Assembly: GCF_030537745.1 (NCBI RefSeq)
Contig: NZ_JAUNVI010000002.1
Location: 30,748-94,747, forward strand
Direction: 5' to 3'
DNA: 64,000 nucleotides
DNA from: Ornithinimicrobium sp.
GTDB taxonomy: Bacteria > Actinomycetota > Actinomycetes > Actinomycetales > Dermatophilaceae
Under the pieces are notes generated by a model, which was not told the DNA's origin, ran no database searches, and saw only the letters and a list, made by a program, of their open reading frames with translations. Below, in pieces: positions 31,594 to 40,219 of this stretch (the stretch's first letter is position 1; every line of letters starts with the position of its first letter). Position numbers and translations under genes: made by a program.

Positions 31594-32622
31594 TCAGAGG
31601 GGCGAGACCTCGGAGTCTGTCGACCCGTTCCTGGCGTCTCTGCGGATCTTGAGCAGGCTGGCGATCGCAGTGACCCCCAAGATGACGATGATCGAGCTGA
31701 GAGAGAACCAGATGGGGATATCCCAGACGTCGAAGTTCTCGCCACCGTTGATGAACGACAGCTCGTTTTCGTGCATCGCGTGCAAGATCAGTTTGACCCC
31801 GATGAAGGCCAGCAAGACTGATAACCCGATGCCGAGATACACCAGGCGCTTGAGCATGTCGCCGAGCAGGAAGTACAGCTGGCGCAACCCCATCAACGCA
31901 AAAACATTAGTCATCAGCACCAGGTAGGCCTGGTCCGTGAGCCCGAATATCGCCGGGATCGAGTCGAGCGCAAACAGCAGGTCCGTGGTTCCCAGCGCGA
32001 TAATCACCACCGCCATCGGGGTCAGGACGCGCTTGCCGCTCTCGACGATGCGCAACTTCGTGCCGCCGGACCAGGACTGGGTGACCGGGAAGCGCTTCTC
32101 GACCCAGCGCAGCAACGCGTTCTCCTGGAAGTCCTCGTCCTCATCACCGTCCCCGGACAGGCTCTCTCTGGCAAGTTTGATCGCCGTGTAGATCAGGAAG
32201 ATGCCGAAGATGTAGAAGACCCAGGACCACTTGTTGATCGCGGCCGCACCGAGGAGGATGAAGATGGCACGCATGACCAACGCCATCACGATGCCGACCA
32301 TCAGGGCGTACTGCTGCAACTTCCTCGGCACACCGAACTTGGCCATGATGATGAGGAAGATGAACAAGTTGTCGACCGAGAGGGAGTACTCGGTGAGCCA
32401 GCCCGCGAAGAACTCGCCGGCATACTGCCCGCCCTCGAAGACCCAGACCCCGATCCCAAACAAGACCGCCAGACCGACATAGATCGACAGCGCGACGGAG
32501 ACCTCGCGACGGGTGGGCTCGTGCGGTCGGCGCCCCAGGACGAGCAGATCGAAGACGAAGATCGCGGCGACGACCACCAGGGTGGCGACCCACACCCAGA
32601 GGGGGACCTGGATTCCTTGCAT
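31594..32622 (-). CDS. TerC-family membrane protein (manganese exporter type)
   Basis: 342 residues with about nine membrane helices. TerC core motifs: EFFAGWLTEYSLSVDNLFIF and IALGTTDLLFALDSIPAIFG, with the paired acidic residues in the membrane. Related TerC/Alx/YceF proteins export Mn(II) or load metal onto secreted enzymes. ATG at 32622 chosen because GGAAGG lies 6 nt upstream; the frame extends 6 codons further. Preceded by a yybP-ykoY riboswitch, which fits Mn-dependent expression. Downstream of uvrB with its own leader. Confidence 0.92.
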   Translation of the reverse strand: MQGIQVPLWVWVATLVVVAAIFVFDLLVLGRRPHEPTRREVSVALSIYVGLAVLFGIGVWVFEGGQYAGEFFAGWLTEYSLSVDNLFIFLIIMAKFGVPRKLQQYALMVGIVMALVMRAIFILLGAAAINKWSWVFYIFGIFLIYTAIKLARESLSGDGDEDEDFQENALLRWVEKRFPVTQSWSGGTKLRIVESGKRVLTPMAVVIIALGTTDLLFALDSIPAIFGLTDQAYLVLMTNVFALMGLRQLYFLLGDMLKRLVYLGIGLSVLLAFIGVKLILHAMHENELSFINGGENFDVWDIPIWFSLSSIIVILGVTAIASLLKIRRDARNGSTDSEVSPL

Positions 32623-32647
32623 AGAAAGCCTTCCGGTCAAACCAACG

Positions 32648-32772
32648 GACCGGAGGTCTCTCCCGCCCCCGCACGTCCGTAGGACGATGCGTTGGCCGAC
32701 TCCCCGGGCCGATGAAGCTCTCGCTCACGTCGTGCCGTCTTGACGAGGATGCCGTCAGGGGATACTCCCCTC
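32648..32772 (-). ncRNA. yybP-ykoY (Mn2+-sensing) riboswitch upstream of terC
   Basis: Read on the leftward strand, the leader opens with the conserved GGGGAGTA followed by CCCC at 32758-32771, then GACGGC, and closes with CCTACGGACGT and GGCGGGAGAGACCTCCGG at 32650-32667. These are the two paired conserved loops of the yybP-ykoY class. The aptamer lies 25 bp upstream of the terC start, with the ribosome site GGAAGG at 32629-32634. Association with TerC is established for this class. The expression platform is not obvious to me; translational control is possible given the short distance. Confidence 0.85.
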
Positions 32773-32825
32773 CGATGGACGTTGCCCATTCTGACATATC
32801 GCCAGCCCAGAGCGGTTCACCTCCG

Positions 32826-34931
32826 TCAGGAAGTCGCTTCGCGCATCTGCCGGAGCTCCTTCTTCAGATCAACGAGCTCGTCCCGCAACCGGGCCGCCAG
32901 CTCGAAGTGCAGATCCGTCGCCGCCTGGTGCATCTGGTCGGTCAACTCGTGGATCAGCGCAGCCAACTCGGTCGCGGGCATGTCGTCGGTGGCCCGACGG
33001 TCGATGACGGAGGTGCCCAGGGCCGCGGCCCCTCCGCGCCCGCGGCCGGTCCCCCGAGACTGTCGTCGTCCACTGCCCATGAGCGCTTCGGTATCAGCGT
33101 CCTCGCGCTCGAGCAGGTCGGTGATGTCCGCGATCTTCTTGCGGAGCGGCGTGGGATCGATCCCGTGTTGGCGGTTGTAGGCGACCTGGATCTCCCTGCG
33201 CCGGTTGGTCTCTTCGATCGCCTGCTCCATGGACGGGGTGATCTTGTCGGCATACATGTGCACTTGGCCCGACACATTGCGGGCCGCCCGCCCGATGGTC
33301 TGGATGAGAGACCTGGCGGAGCGCAGAAAGCCTTCTTTATCGGCGTCCAGGATGCTGACTAGGGACACTTCAGGCAGGTCCAGGCCCTCGCGCAGCAGGT
33401 TGATGCCGACGAGCACGTCGTACTCCCCCACCCGTAGCTCGCGCAGCAGCTCCACCCGGCGCAAGGTGTCGACCTCGGAGTGCAGGTAGCGGACGCGCAC
33501 ACCCTTGTCGAGGAGGTAGTCGGTGAGGTCCTCGGCCATCTTTTTGGTCAGCGTGGTGACCAAGATGCGCTCGTTCTTGGCCGTCCGCTGCGCGATCTCA
33601 TGCAGGAGGTCGTCGATCTGACCCCTCGTGGGCTTGAGGACCACCTCGGGATCGATCAGGCCGGTCGGCCTGATGATCTGCTGGACCGTGCCGTCCGACT
33701 TGGCCAGCTCGTAGGTCCCAGGAGTCGCGGAGAGGTAGACGGTCTGGCCGATCCGCTCAAGGAACTCCTCCCACTTCAGCGGCCGGTTGTCCATGGCGCT
33801 GGGCAGCCGGAAGCCGTGGTCCACCAGGGTGCGCTTGCGGGACATGTCGCCCTCATACATCGCGCCGATCTGCGGGACAGTGACGTGCGACTCGTCGATC
33901 ACGAGCAGGAAGTCCTCGGGGAAGTAGTCCAGGAGGCAGTTGGGTGCGGAGCCGGGCTGGCGGCCGTCGATGTGCATCGAATAGTTCTCGATGCCTGAGC
34001 AGGCACCGACCTGGCGCATCATCTCGATGTCGTAGGTCGTGCGCATCCGCAGCCGCTGTGCCTCCAGGAGCTTGCCCTCCCGCTCGAACTTGCCGAGCTG
34101 GTCCGCGAGCTCCGCCTCGATCCCGCCGATGGCGCGTTCCATCCGTTCAGGTCCAGCCACGTAGTGCGAGGCCGGGAAGACGTACATCTCCTGCTCCTCG
34201 CGCACCACCTCCCCGGTCAGCGGGTGCAAGGTGTAGATCCGGTCGACCTCGTCACCGAAGAATTCGATGCGGATCGCCAACTCTTCATACTGCGGGATGA
34301 TCTCGACGGTGTCGCCGCGGACCCGGAAAGTGCCGCGGGAGAAGGCCATGTCGTTACGGGCGTACTGCATGGTGACGAAACGCCGGAGCAGCTCGTCGCG
34401 CTGGATGGTCTGCCCGATCCGGAGCCGGACCATCCGGTCGACATATTCTTGCGGAGTGCCCAGACCGTAGATGCAGGACACCGACGCGACCACGATCACG
34501 TCGCGCCTGGTCAGCAGCGAGTTTGTCGCCGAGTGGCGAAGCCGCTCCACCTCGTCGTTGACCGACGAGTCCTTCTCGATGTAGGTGTCGCTCTGGGGGA
34601 CGTAGGCCTCGGGCTGGTAGTAGTCGTAGTAGCTCACGAAGTACTCGACCGCGTTGTGGGGAAAAAGCTCTCGGAACTCGTTGGCCAGCTGTGCCGCGAG
34701 CGTTTTGTTGGGGGCCATCACCAGCGTCGGACGTTGGACCTGCTCGATCAACCAGGCAGTAGTCGCCGACTTGCCGGTGCCCGTCGCGCCCAGCAGCACA
34801 ATGTCCGGCTCGCCGCGCTGAACTCGCTGGGTCAGCTCTGCGATCGCCGTCGGCTGATCGCCGCTCGGCTGGAAGTCGGAGACCACGCGGAACGGGTTGA
34901 CGGTCCGCTGCAGGTCGGTGATAGGACGCAT
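32826..34931 (-). CDS. uvrB: Excinuclease ABC subunit B
   Basis: Helicase-like damage-verification subunit of nucleotide excision repair; 701 residues. Walker [17 protein letters not shown], the beta-hairpin region [21 protein letters not shown], the [17 protein letters not shown] Walker B region, and QTIGRAARN motif VI are present. The C-terminal UVR domain ([28 protein letters not shown]) binds UvrC. ATG at 34931 is chosen (MRPITDLQR) with GGAAG just upstream; a GTG three codons earlier is possible. Confidence 0.97.
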   Translation of the reverse strand: MRPITDLQRTVNPFRVVSDFQPSGDQPTAIAELTQRVQRGEPDIVLLGATGTGKSATTAWLIEQVQRPTLVMAPNKTLAAQLANEFRELFPHNAVEYFVSYYDYYQPEAYVPQSDTYIEKDSSVNDEVERLRHSATNSLLTRRDVIVVASVSCIYGLGTPQEYVDRMVRLRIGQTIQRDELLRRFVTMQYARNDMAFSRGTFRVRGDTVEIIPQYEELAIRIEFFGDEVDRIYTLHPLTGEVVREEQEMYVFPASHYVAGPERMERAIGGIEAELADQLGKFEREGKLLEAQRLRMRTTYDIEMMRQVGACSGIENYSMHIDGRQPGSAPNCLLDYFPEDFLLVIDESHVTVPQIGAMYEGDMSRKRTLVDHGFRLPSAMDNRPLKWEEFLERIGQTVYLSATPGTYELAKSDGTVQQIIRPTGLIDPEVVLKPTRGQIDDLLHEIAQRTAKNERILVTTLTKKMAEDLTDYLLDKGVRVRYLHSEVDTLRRVELLRELRVGEYDVLVGINLLREGLDLPEVSLVSILDADKEGFLRSARSLIQTIGRAARNVSGQVHMYADKITPSMEQAIEETNRRREIQVAYNRQHGIDPTPLRKKIADITDLLEREDADTEALMGSGRRQSRGTGRGRGGAAALGTSVIDRRATDDMPATELAALIHELTDQMHQAATDLHFELAARLRDELVDLKKELRQMREATS

Positions 34932-34997
34932 GGCTTCCACGCTAACGCCAGAGGCTGACAGACCCTTCCCGAGCCGGTGTCGGGACGAGAGGGTCAG

Positions 34998-35025
34998 CCG
35001 GCGCGCAGCTCAACCGGTGCGCCGG
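34998..35025 (-). terminator. GC hairpin after the M1 aminopeptidase gene
   Basis: CCGGCGCGC and GTGCGCCGG pair (one internal mismatch) around a 10-nt loop directly downstream of the aminopeptidase stop at 35026. There is no T-tract. It may end that transcript before uvrB. Confidence 0.45.
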
Positions 35026-37500
35026 TCAGTCGCGGTCGCCAATGCGCCGCTGGTCATACAGGAGGTCGGCCCAGGTGCGAGCCAGGACCGGCGGGAGGTC
35101 ACCCTCGGCGAGGATCGCCTCTAGTGCGGCAAGCTGCGCTGGTGTCCACCGGAATGCTGGGCTGCAGCGGCCCACCACCAGGGCCAACGCCTGACCCCGC
35201 CGGGCTACTGTCCGCGCCCCATCCAGGAACGGCGCGACCAGCGGGTCGACGAGCGGTCGCTGCTCGGCGAGCCAGAGCCCTTCGGCGAGCGCACCGAGCT
35301 CGCGGTTGGACGTGTCGTCCGCCAAGAGACGCTCCAATGCCTCCCGTGCCGCCGCCCGAGTGGGCGCCGCGGCCGCCACCGATAGCGCAGCGAGCCCCGC
35401 CGCGCTCGAGCGGTCCCGCACCTGTTCTGCGGCGAGGTCGGCGGCCACGTCCTCGCCGAGGCCAGAGAGGCGCACGAGGGCCTGCCACCTTTGCACCTGG
35501 CTGAGTCGGGGGCCGGACTCAGTCTCTGCCAGCCAGTCGCGCAGCAGGGACGCGTCATGGGTGGTCGCGAGCACCGCACCTGCAGCGCTCTCCACCACCG
35601 CAGCGCTGTCCGCCGCCTGCCCGGTCAGGATCTGCAGGGCGACCTGGGCCAGCCGCTCGTAGAGACTGGAGACTTCTCCAGGCGATGCCGTCGCGGCCAC
35701 GATCCCGACCGCGCGACGCAGCACGTGCTCGATCACGACCGGAGCGCCTTCCTGAGGCAGGTGGTCCTCGACCAGCCCGACCAGGTAGGCAGGGGCCAGG
35801 TCCGCGGTCGCCGCGGCATCAAGGAGCGTCGCCCACACCATGATGCGGGGATGTTCGTCAGGCACCGCGCAGAGGGACTTCTCGACGAGTTCCATCGACA
35901 CCTCATCGAGGACGACGCGGGCGAAGGTGTCGCCGGTGCTGTTCGGTACGACGAGGTCCGCCGGGCGGAGGGTGACGTCGTCAGCGCCGAGGTCGACAAC
36001 CTCCCCCCAGTCCCGCACGAGCCCACCCCCCGGTGCTGACGAGTAGCCATGCACGCGAAGCCGGTGCGGCCGAGAGCCCTCACGCCGCAGACGCGGCGCG
36101 CTACCCCCTGCTGCGCCTGGTCCCGGACCGTCGCCGCGCACGACCCGGATGGTGTCATGGCCGGACGTGCGGAGCCACGCCTCCACCCATCCAGGCACAT
36201 CGCGGTCGGTCACGCCCTCAAGCGCCATGACGAAGTCAGCCAGGCTCGCGGTGCCGAACCGGCGCTGCGTCAGGTGCCGGTTGACGCCGGCGAAGAAGGT
36301 CTCTTCGCCGAGCCAGAAGGCTAGCTGACGGACGCAGGAGTTGCCTTTCGCATAGGAGATCGCGTCGAAGTTGTTGAAAGCTGAGTCGACGTCCGGGACG
36401 TCCTCGGGAAAGGGCGCCACCGGATGACTCGATGGGCGGGCGTCCGCGGCATACCCGCCTGCCTTGCGGGAGATGTCGAACTCGCCGAACGTGTCCGTCC
36501 CCCCCCCCAGCGCGTGCCCCCCGACCAAAAAGCCCAGGTAGTCAGCGAACGACTCATTGAGCCAGGTGTCCTCCCACCAGCGGAAGGTGACCAGATCACC
36601 GAACCACATGTGGGCCATCTCGTGCGCGATGATCATGGCGCGTCCGCGCTGTAGTGCCTGCGGCGTCGAGCCGGCGGGCAGGAGTTCGTCCCGGAAGGTG
36701 ACACAGCCCGGCGTCTCCATGGCGCCCCAGTTGTGCCCCGGCACGAAGACCTGGTGGTAGGCGCCGAAGGCGTAGGGCTGCGTGAATCGTCGCGCGTAGT
36801 CGTCATAGGCGGCCTCCGTCACGCGACGCAGGTCTGGCAGGTCGCGATCGAGGTCGGTCACCTGCGACGCGCGAGCGTGCCAGCCGAACTCCAGCCCGGC
36901 GTGCTCCCACGTGCGCGATGCCCAGGGACCGATGCAGACCGCGACCAGGTAGGTCGAGATCGGGGGTGTCGGCTCGAACGTCCAGTGGGCACCGCCGTCG
37001 GGCTCAGCGGGAGCAGTGAGCCTGCCGGTGCCGTTGGACAGGGCCGTGATCCCGGGCGTCGTCCGCACCGAGAGTGCAAAGGTCGCCTTGAGGTCGGGCT
37101 GGTCGAAGCACGCGAAGACCCGACGGGCTACGTCCATCCCGCCGTAGGCCCCCAGGTAGACCGCGCCGTCCACGGGGTCCACGAAACGGTGAAGCCCGTC
37201 ACCGTCGGTGACGTAGGGCAGTCGAGCTTCGACGACCGCCTCGTTGGCCGTCGCCAAACCGCTGAGGTGGACCTGGTCCTGCCGGTACGCCTGCCCCTGC
37301 ACGCGCTCACCGTTGAGCCAGACCTTGACGTCGGTGGCGTGCTGGAGGTCGAGGAAGGTGCTCGCGCCAGGCTCGGCGGCGAATCGCACGCGGGTGCGCG
37401 CGAAAAACTCCCCCTCTCCGGTCACGTCCAGGTGGATCTCATAGCTCACGTCATGCACGGTGGCGGAACGAGCGCGGGCATCCTGCAGGGTCAGTGACAC
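35026..37500 (-). CDS. pepN: M1-family zinc aminopeptidase (PepN-like)
   Basis: 824-residue cytosolic metallopeptidase removing N-terminal residues. The zinc site HEMAHMWFGDLVT with the downstream glutamate in WLNESFADYLG is intact at about 291-318. The exopeptidase motif, usually GAMEN, reads GAMETPG (about 258-264), so the Asn is Thr. The C-terminal ERAP1-like domain (SEGDLPPVLARTWADLLYDQ region at the end) is present. GTG start at 37500, one AAGG upstream. Lies between rpsA and uvrB, where coaE is usual in actinobacteria. Confidence 0.93.
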   Translation of the reverse strand: MSLTLQDARARSATVHDVSYEIHLDVTGEGEFFARTRVRFAAEPGASTFLDLQHATDVKVWLNGERVQGQAYRQDQVHLSGLATANEAVVEARLPYVTDGDGLHRFVDPVDGAVYLGAYGGMDVARRVFACFDQPDLKATFALSVRTTPGITALSNGTGRLTAPAEPDGGAHWTFEPTPPISTYLVAVCIGPWASRTWEHAGLEFGWHARASQVTDLDRDLPDLRRVTEAAYDDYARRFTQPYAFGAYHQVFVPGHNWGAMETPGCVTFRDELLPAGSTPQALQRGRAMIIAHEMAHMWFGDLVTFRWWEDTWLNESFADYLGFLVGGHALGGGTDTFGEFDISRKAGGYAADARPSSHPVAPFPEDVPDVDSAFNNFDAISYAKGNSCVRQLAFWLGEETFFAGVNRHLTQRRFGTASLADFVMALEGVTDRDVPGWVEAWLRTSGHDTIRVVRGDGPGPGAAGGSAPRLRREGSRPHRLRVHGYSSAPGGGLVRDWGEVVDLGADDVTLRPADLVVPNSTGDTFARVVLDEVSMELVEKSLCAVPDEHPRIMVWATLLDAAATADLAPAYLVGLVEDHLPQEGAPVVIEHVLRRAVGIVAATASPGEVSSLYERLAQVALQILTGQAADSAAVVESAAGAVLATTHDASLLRDWLAETESGPRLSQVQRWQALVRLSGLGEDVAADLAAEQVRDRSSAAGLAALSVAAAAPTRAAAREALERLLADDTSNRELGALAEGLWLAEQRPLVDPLVAPFLDGARTVARRGQALALVVGRCSPAFRWTPAQLAALEAILAEGDLPPVLARTWADLLYDQRRIGDRD

Positions 37501-37533
37501 GCCCCGACCTTACAAACCGCTGCGGACAGACCA

Positions 37534-37565
37534 GAGGCCCGGACCCCCAGGGGGATCCGGGCCTC
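37534..37565 (-). terminator. Strong hairpin between rpsA and the aminopeptidase gene
   Basis: GAGGCCCGGA and TCCGGGCCTC form a perfect 10-bp stem that continues as CCCC/GGGG pairs inside (37534-37543 with 37556-37565). It lies 28 bp past the rpsA stop. Likely terminates or attenuates rpsA transcription. Confidence 0.75.
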
Positions 37566-37593
37566 GCGGCGGCGCGTCTAGTGACGCGGTCGA

Positions 37594-39042
37594 TCAGTTA
37601 CCAGTGAGCTTCTCGCGCAGAGCGGCGAGCGCCTCGTCGGAGGCCAGCGTGCCCGCAGCCTCGTCGACCGACTCCGAGGAGTAGGACGTGGAGGCCGAGG
37701 CCGCCTCGACACCAGGCTCGGGCTCGGCGTTCGCGGCCGTCTCGACCTGAGCCTTGTGGGCCTCCCAGCGGGAGTGGGCGTCGGCATACTCCTTCTCCCA
37801 CTTTTCGCGCTGGGTCTCGAAGCCCTCCAGCCACTCGTTGGTCTCCGAGTCGAAGCCCTCGGGGTACTTGTAGTTGCCCTCGGCGTCGTACTCGGCAGCC
37901 ATGCCGTAGAGCGTCGGGTCGAACTCCGCGGTGACCGCCTCGTTGGCCTGCTTGAGCGAGAGGGAGATCCGGCGGCGCTCCAGGTCGATGTCGATGACCT
38001 TGACGAAGACCTCGCCACCGACGTTGACGATCTGCTCCGGCAGCTCCACGTGACGCTCGGCGAGCTCGGAGATGTGCACCAGGCCCTCGATGCCGTCCTC
38101 GACGCGCACGAACGCACCGAAGGGCACCAACTTGGTGACCTTGCCCGGCACGACCTGACCGATCGCGTGAGTGCGGGCGAAGGTCTGCCACGGGTCCTCG
38201 AGGGTCGCCTTCAGCGAGAGCGAGACGCGCTCGCGGTCCATGTCGACGTCGAGCACCTCGACGGTGACCTCGTCACCGACCTCAACGACCTCGCCGGGGT
38301 GGTCGATGTGCTTCCAGGACAGCTCGGAGACGTGGACCAGACCGTCCACACCGCCGCCCAGATCCACGAACGCACCGAAGTTGACGATGCTGCTGACCAC
38401 ACCAGAACGGACCTGGCTCTTCTGCAGTTCCTTGAGGAAGGTCGTGCGGACCTCCGACTGGGTCTGCTCGAGCCAGGCGCGGCGGGACAGGACCACATTG
38501 TTGCGGTTCTTGTCCAGCTCGATGATCTTGGCCTCGATCTGCTTGCCGACATAGGGCTGCAGGTCGCGGACGCGACGCATCTCGACGAGGGAGGCGGGGA
38601 GGAAGCCACGCAGACCGATGTCAACGATGAGGCCACCCTTGACGACCTCGATGACGGTGCCGGTGACGACGCCGTCCTCTTCCTTGACCTTCTCGATCGT
38701 GCCCCAGGCGCGCTCGTACTGCGCGCGCTTCTTGGACAGGATCAGGCGGCCCTCCTTGTCCTCCTTCTGGAGAACCAGGGCCTCGACCACGTCACCGACA
38801 GAGACAACCTCCGAGGGGTCGACGTCGTGCTTGATGGCCAGCTCACGCGAGGGGATGACGCCCTCGGTCTTATAGCCGATGTCGAGCAGGACTTCGTCCC
38901 GGTCAACCTTGACGATGACACCTTCGACAATGTCTCCGTCATTAAAATTCTTGATCGTTGCGTCGATCGCAGCGAGCAGTTCTTCTTCCGAACCGATGTC
39001 GTTAACAGCGATCTCGGGGATCTGCGCCGTAGTGGCAGTCAT
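37594..39042 (-). CDS. rpsA: 30S ribosomal protein S1
   Basis: mRNA-binding ribosomal protein, 482 residues, with four S1 OB-fold repeats (about 38-105, 125-190, 210-280 and 297-365), e.g. GDIVEGVIVKVDRDEVLLDIGYKTEGVIPSREL and VNFGAFVDLGGGVDGLVHVSELSW. The acidic Ala/Glu/Ser-rich tail lacks further S1 repeats, as in other actinobacteria. ATG at 39042 (MTATTAQIPEIAVNDIG) chosen by family similarity. A TTGACC-18-TAGGGT promoter lies about 115 bp upstream. Confidence 0.97.
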   Translation of the reverse strand: MTATTAQIPEIAVNDIGSEEELLAAIDATIKNFNDGDIVEGVIVKVDRDEVLLDIGYKTEGVIPSRELAIKHDVDPSEVVSVGDVVEALVLQKEDKEGRLILSKKRAQYERAWGTIEKVKEEDGVVTGTVIEVVKGGLIVDIGLRGFLPASLVEMRRVRDLQPYVGKQIEAKIIELDKNRNNVVLSRRAWLEQTQSEVRTTFLKELQKSQVRSGVVSSIVNFGAFVDLGGGVDGLVHVSELSWKHIDHPGEVVEVGDEVTVEVLDVDMDRERVSLSLKATLEDPWQTFARTHAIGQVVPGKVTKLVPFGAFVRVEDGIEGLVHISELAERHVELPEQIVNVGGEVFVKVIDIDLERRRISLSLKQANEAVTAEFDPTLYGMAAEYDAEGNYKYPEGFDSETNEWLEGFETQREKWEKEYADAHSRWEAHKAQVETAANAEPEPGVEAASASTSYSSESVDEAAGTLASDEALAALREKLTGN

Positions 39043-39155
39043 GTAGTAGGGGCTCCGATTGTGGACATGGATGAGTGGATGGACTTGTGCAGTGGTGCGC
39101 CGCAGCCCCCGCCACACCTCATACAGGTAAGAAGGGACACGCCAAACGCCCTCCC

Positions 39156-39185
39156 ACCCTACTGATCGCACGCCCCAACGGTCAA
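39156..39185 (-). promoter_or_regulatory. Candidate rpsA promoter
   Basis: On the leftward strand a -35 hexamer TTGACC (39180-39185) and -10 TAGGGT (39156-39161) are separated by 18 bp, close to the principal sigma consensus. It precedes rpsA by about 115 bp, leaving a 5' leader. Confidence 0.5.
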
Positions 39186-39218
39186 AACGAGTCCCGGGGC
39201 GCACTCTACGCTGACGGC

Positions 39219-40088
39219 ATGAGCACTCCCCCCTCCCCCGATCGGGTCGCGCGCCGGCCGGTGCCGCACGCCGAAGCCGCCCGCGCTGGTCGCTCCTGGT
39301 GGGACGGAGCCGCCGAGGCTTACTACTACGAGCATGGCGGCTTCCTCGGCGACGCGTCGTTGGTCTGGGGTCCAGAGGGTTGGACGGAGGAGGACCTCAG
39401 CCTGCTGGGCACGGTCCGCGGGCTGGACGTGCTCGAGGTCGGCGCAGGGGCAGCCCAGGGGGGCAGATGGTGCAGCACCCAGGGCGCGCGCGTGGTCTCT
39501 ACCGACGTGTCAGCAGGGATGCTGGCGGTGGCTCGGCGCATCGATACCGATGCGGCCGCAGCCGCAGGTGCCAGCGGTATGGAGGGGCACCGGTCGCTGA
39601 GCTATGTCCAGTGCGACGGTGGTGTTCTGCCGTTCGAGGCGGAGGCCTTCGACGTCGTGTTCTCGGCGCATGGCGTGCTGGCTTTCGTTCCCGGAGCCAC
39701 CGACGTCCTGCGCGGATGGGCTCGCGTGCTGCGGACCGGCGGGAGGTGTGTCTTTTCCGTGCCCCATCCCATGCGGTGGGCCTTTCCCGACGTGCCCGGG
39801 CCGGAGGGGTTGCAGGTCACCCACTCCTACTTCGACCGGCGCCCGTATGTCGAGGAGACCTCGGCGGGCCTGGTCACCTATAGCGAGCACCACCGCACGT
39901 TGGGCGACCTGGTGCGCGCGGTCGTGGCCGCCGGACTCGTCGTGGTCGATCTGGTAGAACCGCCATGGCCCGAAGGCCTGGAGCACACGTGGGGAGGGTG
40001 GAGCCGGCTGCGGGGAGAGCTCTTCCCCGGAACGCTGATCGTGGTGTGCACCAAATCTGGGCCGCGCGTGCGGCCGGACGTGAACTGA
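39219..40088 (+). CDS. Class I SAM-dependent methyltransferase
   Basis: 289 residues with a Rossmann methyltransferase fold: motif I is VLEVGAGAAQGGRWCSTQGA (about 70-90, usual ExGxGxG), then VVSTDVSAGMLAVARR, YVQCDGGVLPFEAEAFDVVFSAHGVLAFV and GGRCVFSVPHP. A similar gene is common next to rpsA in actinobacteria. Substrate unknown. The ATG at 39219 is chosen; the frame upstream runs into the rpsA leader without similarity. Divergent from rpsA. Confidence 0.88.
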   Translation: MSTPPSPDRVARRPVPHAEAARAGRSWWDGAAEAYYYEHGGFLGDASLVWGPEGWTEEDLSLLGTVRGLDVLEVGAGAAQGGRWCSTQGARVVSTDVSAGMLAVARRIDTDAAAAAGASGMEGHRSLSYVQCDGGVLPFEAEAFDVVFSAHGVLAFVPGATDVLRGWARVLRTGGRCVFSVPHPMRWAFPDVPGPEGLQVTHSYFDRRPYVEETSAGLVTYSEHHRTLGDLVRAVVAAGLVVVDLVEPPWPEGLEHTWGGWSRLRGELFPGTLIVVCTKSGPRVRPDVN

Positions 40089-40125
40089 TTTAGGTCACGG
40101 TTCGGACACAGTGGGCCGCAGTCCC

Positions 40126-40217
40126 GTTCGGATGGCGCCCTCACGCCCTATAGTCCCGTCTGTCATGCATCCTTAGTGACGCATGCCCAACTGCCCGTGA
40201 TCCCCCGACTGGAGGAG
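40126..40217 (+). promoter_or_regulatory. Promoter and ribosome-site region of the second LIV operon
   Basis: TATAGT at 40149-40154 is a good -10, with TTCGGA 16 bp upstream as a weak -35. GGAGGAG at 40211-40217 is the ribosome site for the permease gene. The intervening 60 bp show no clear regulator site. Confidence 0.45.
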
Positions 40218-40219
40218 CA

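Noticed and set aside
37756-39165. 469-codon frame antisense to rpsA
   Set aside because: Shadow of the repetitive S1 domains, rich in Leu/Asp/Val from complement of common codons.
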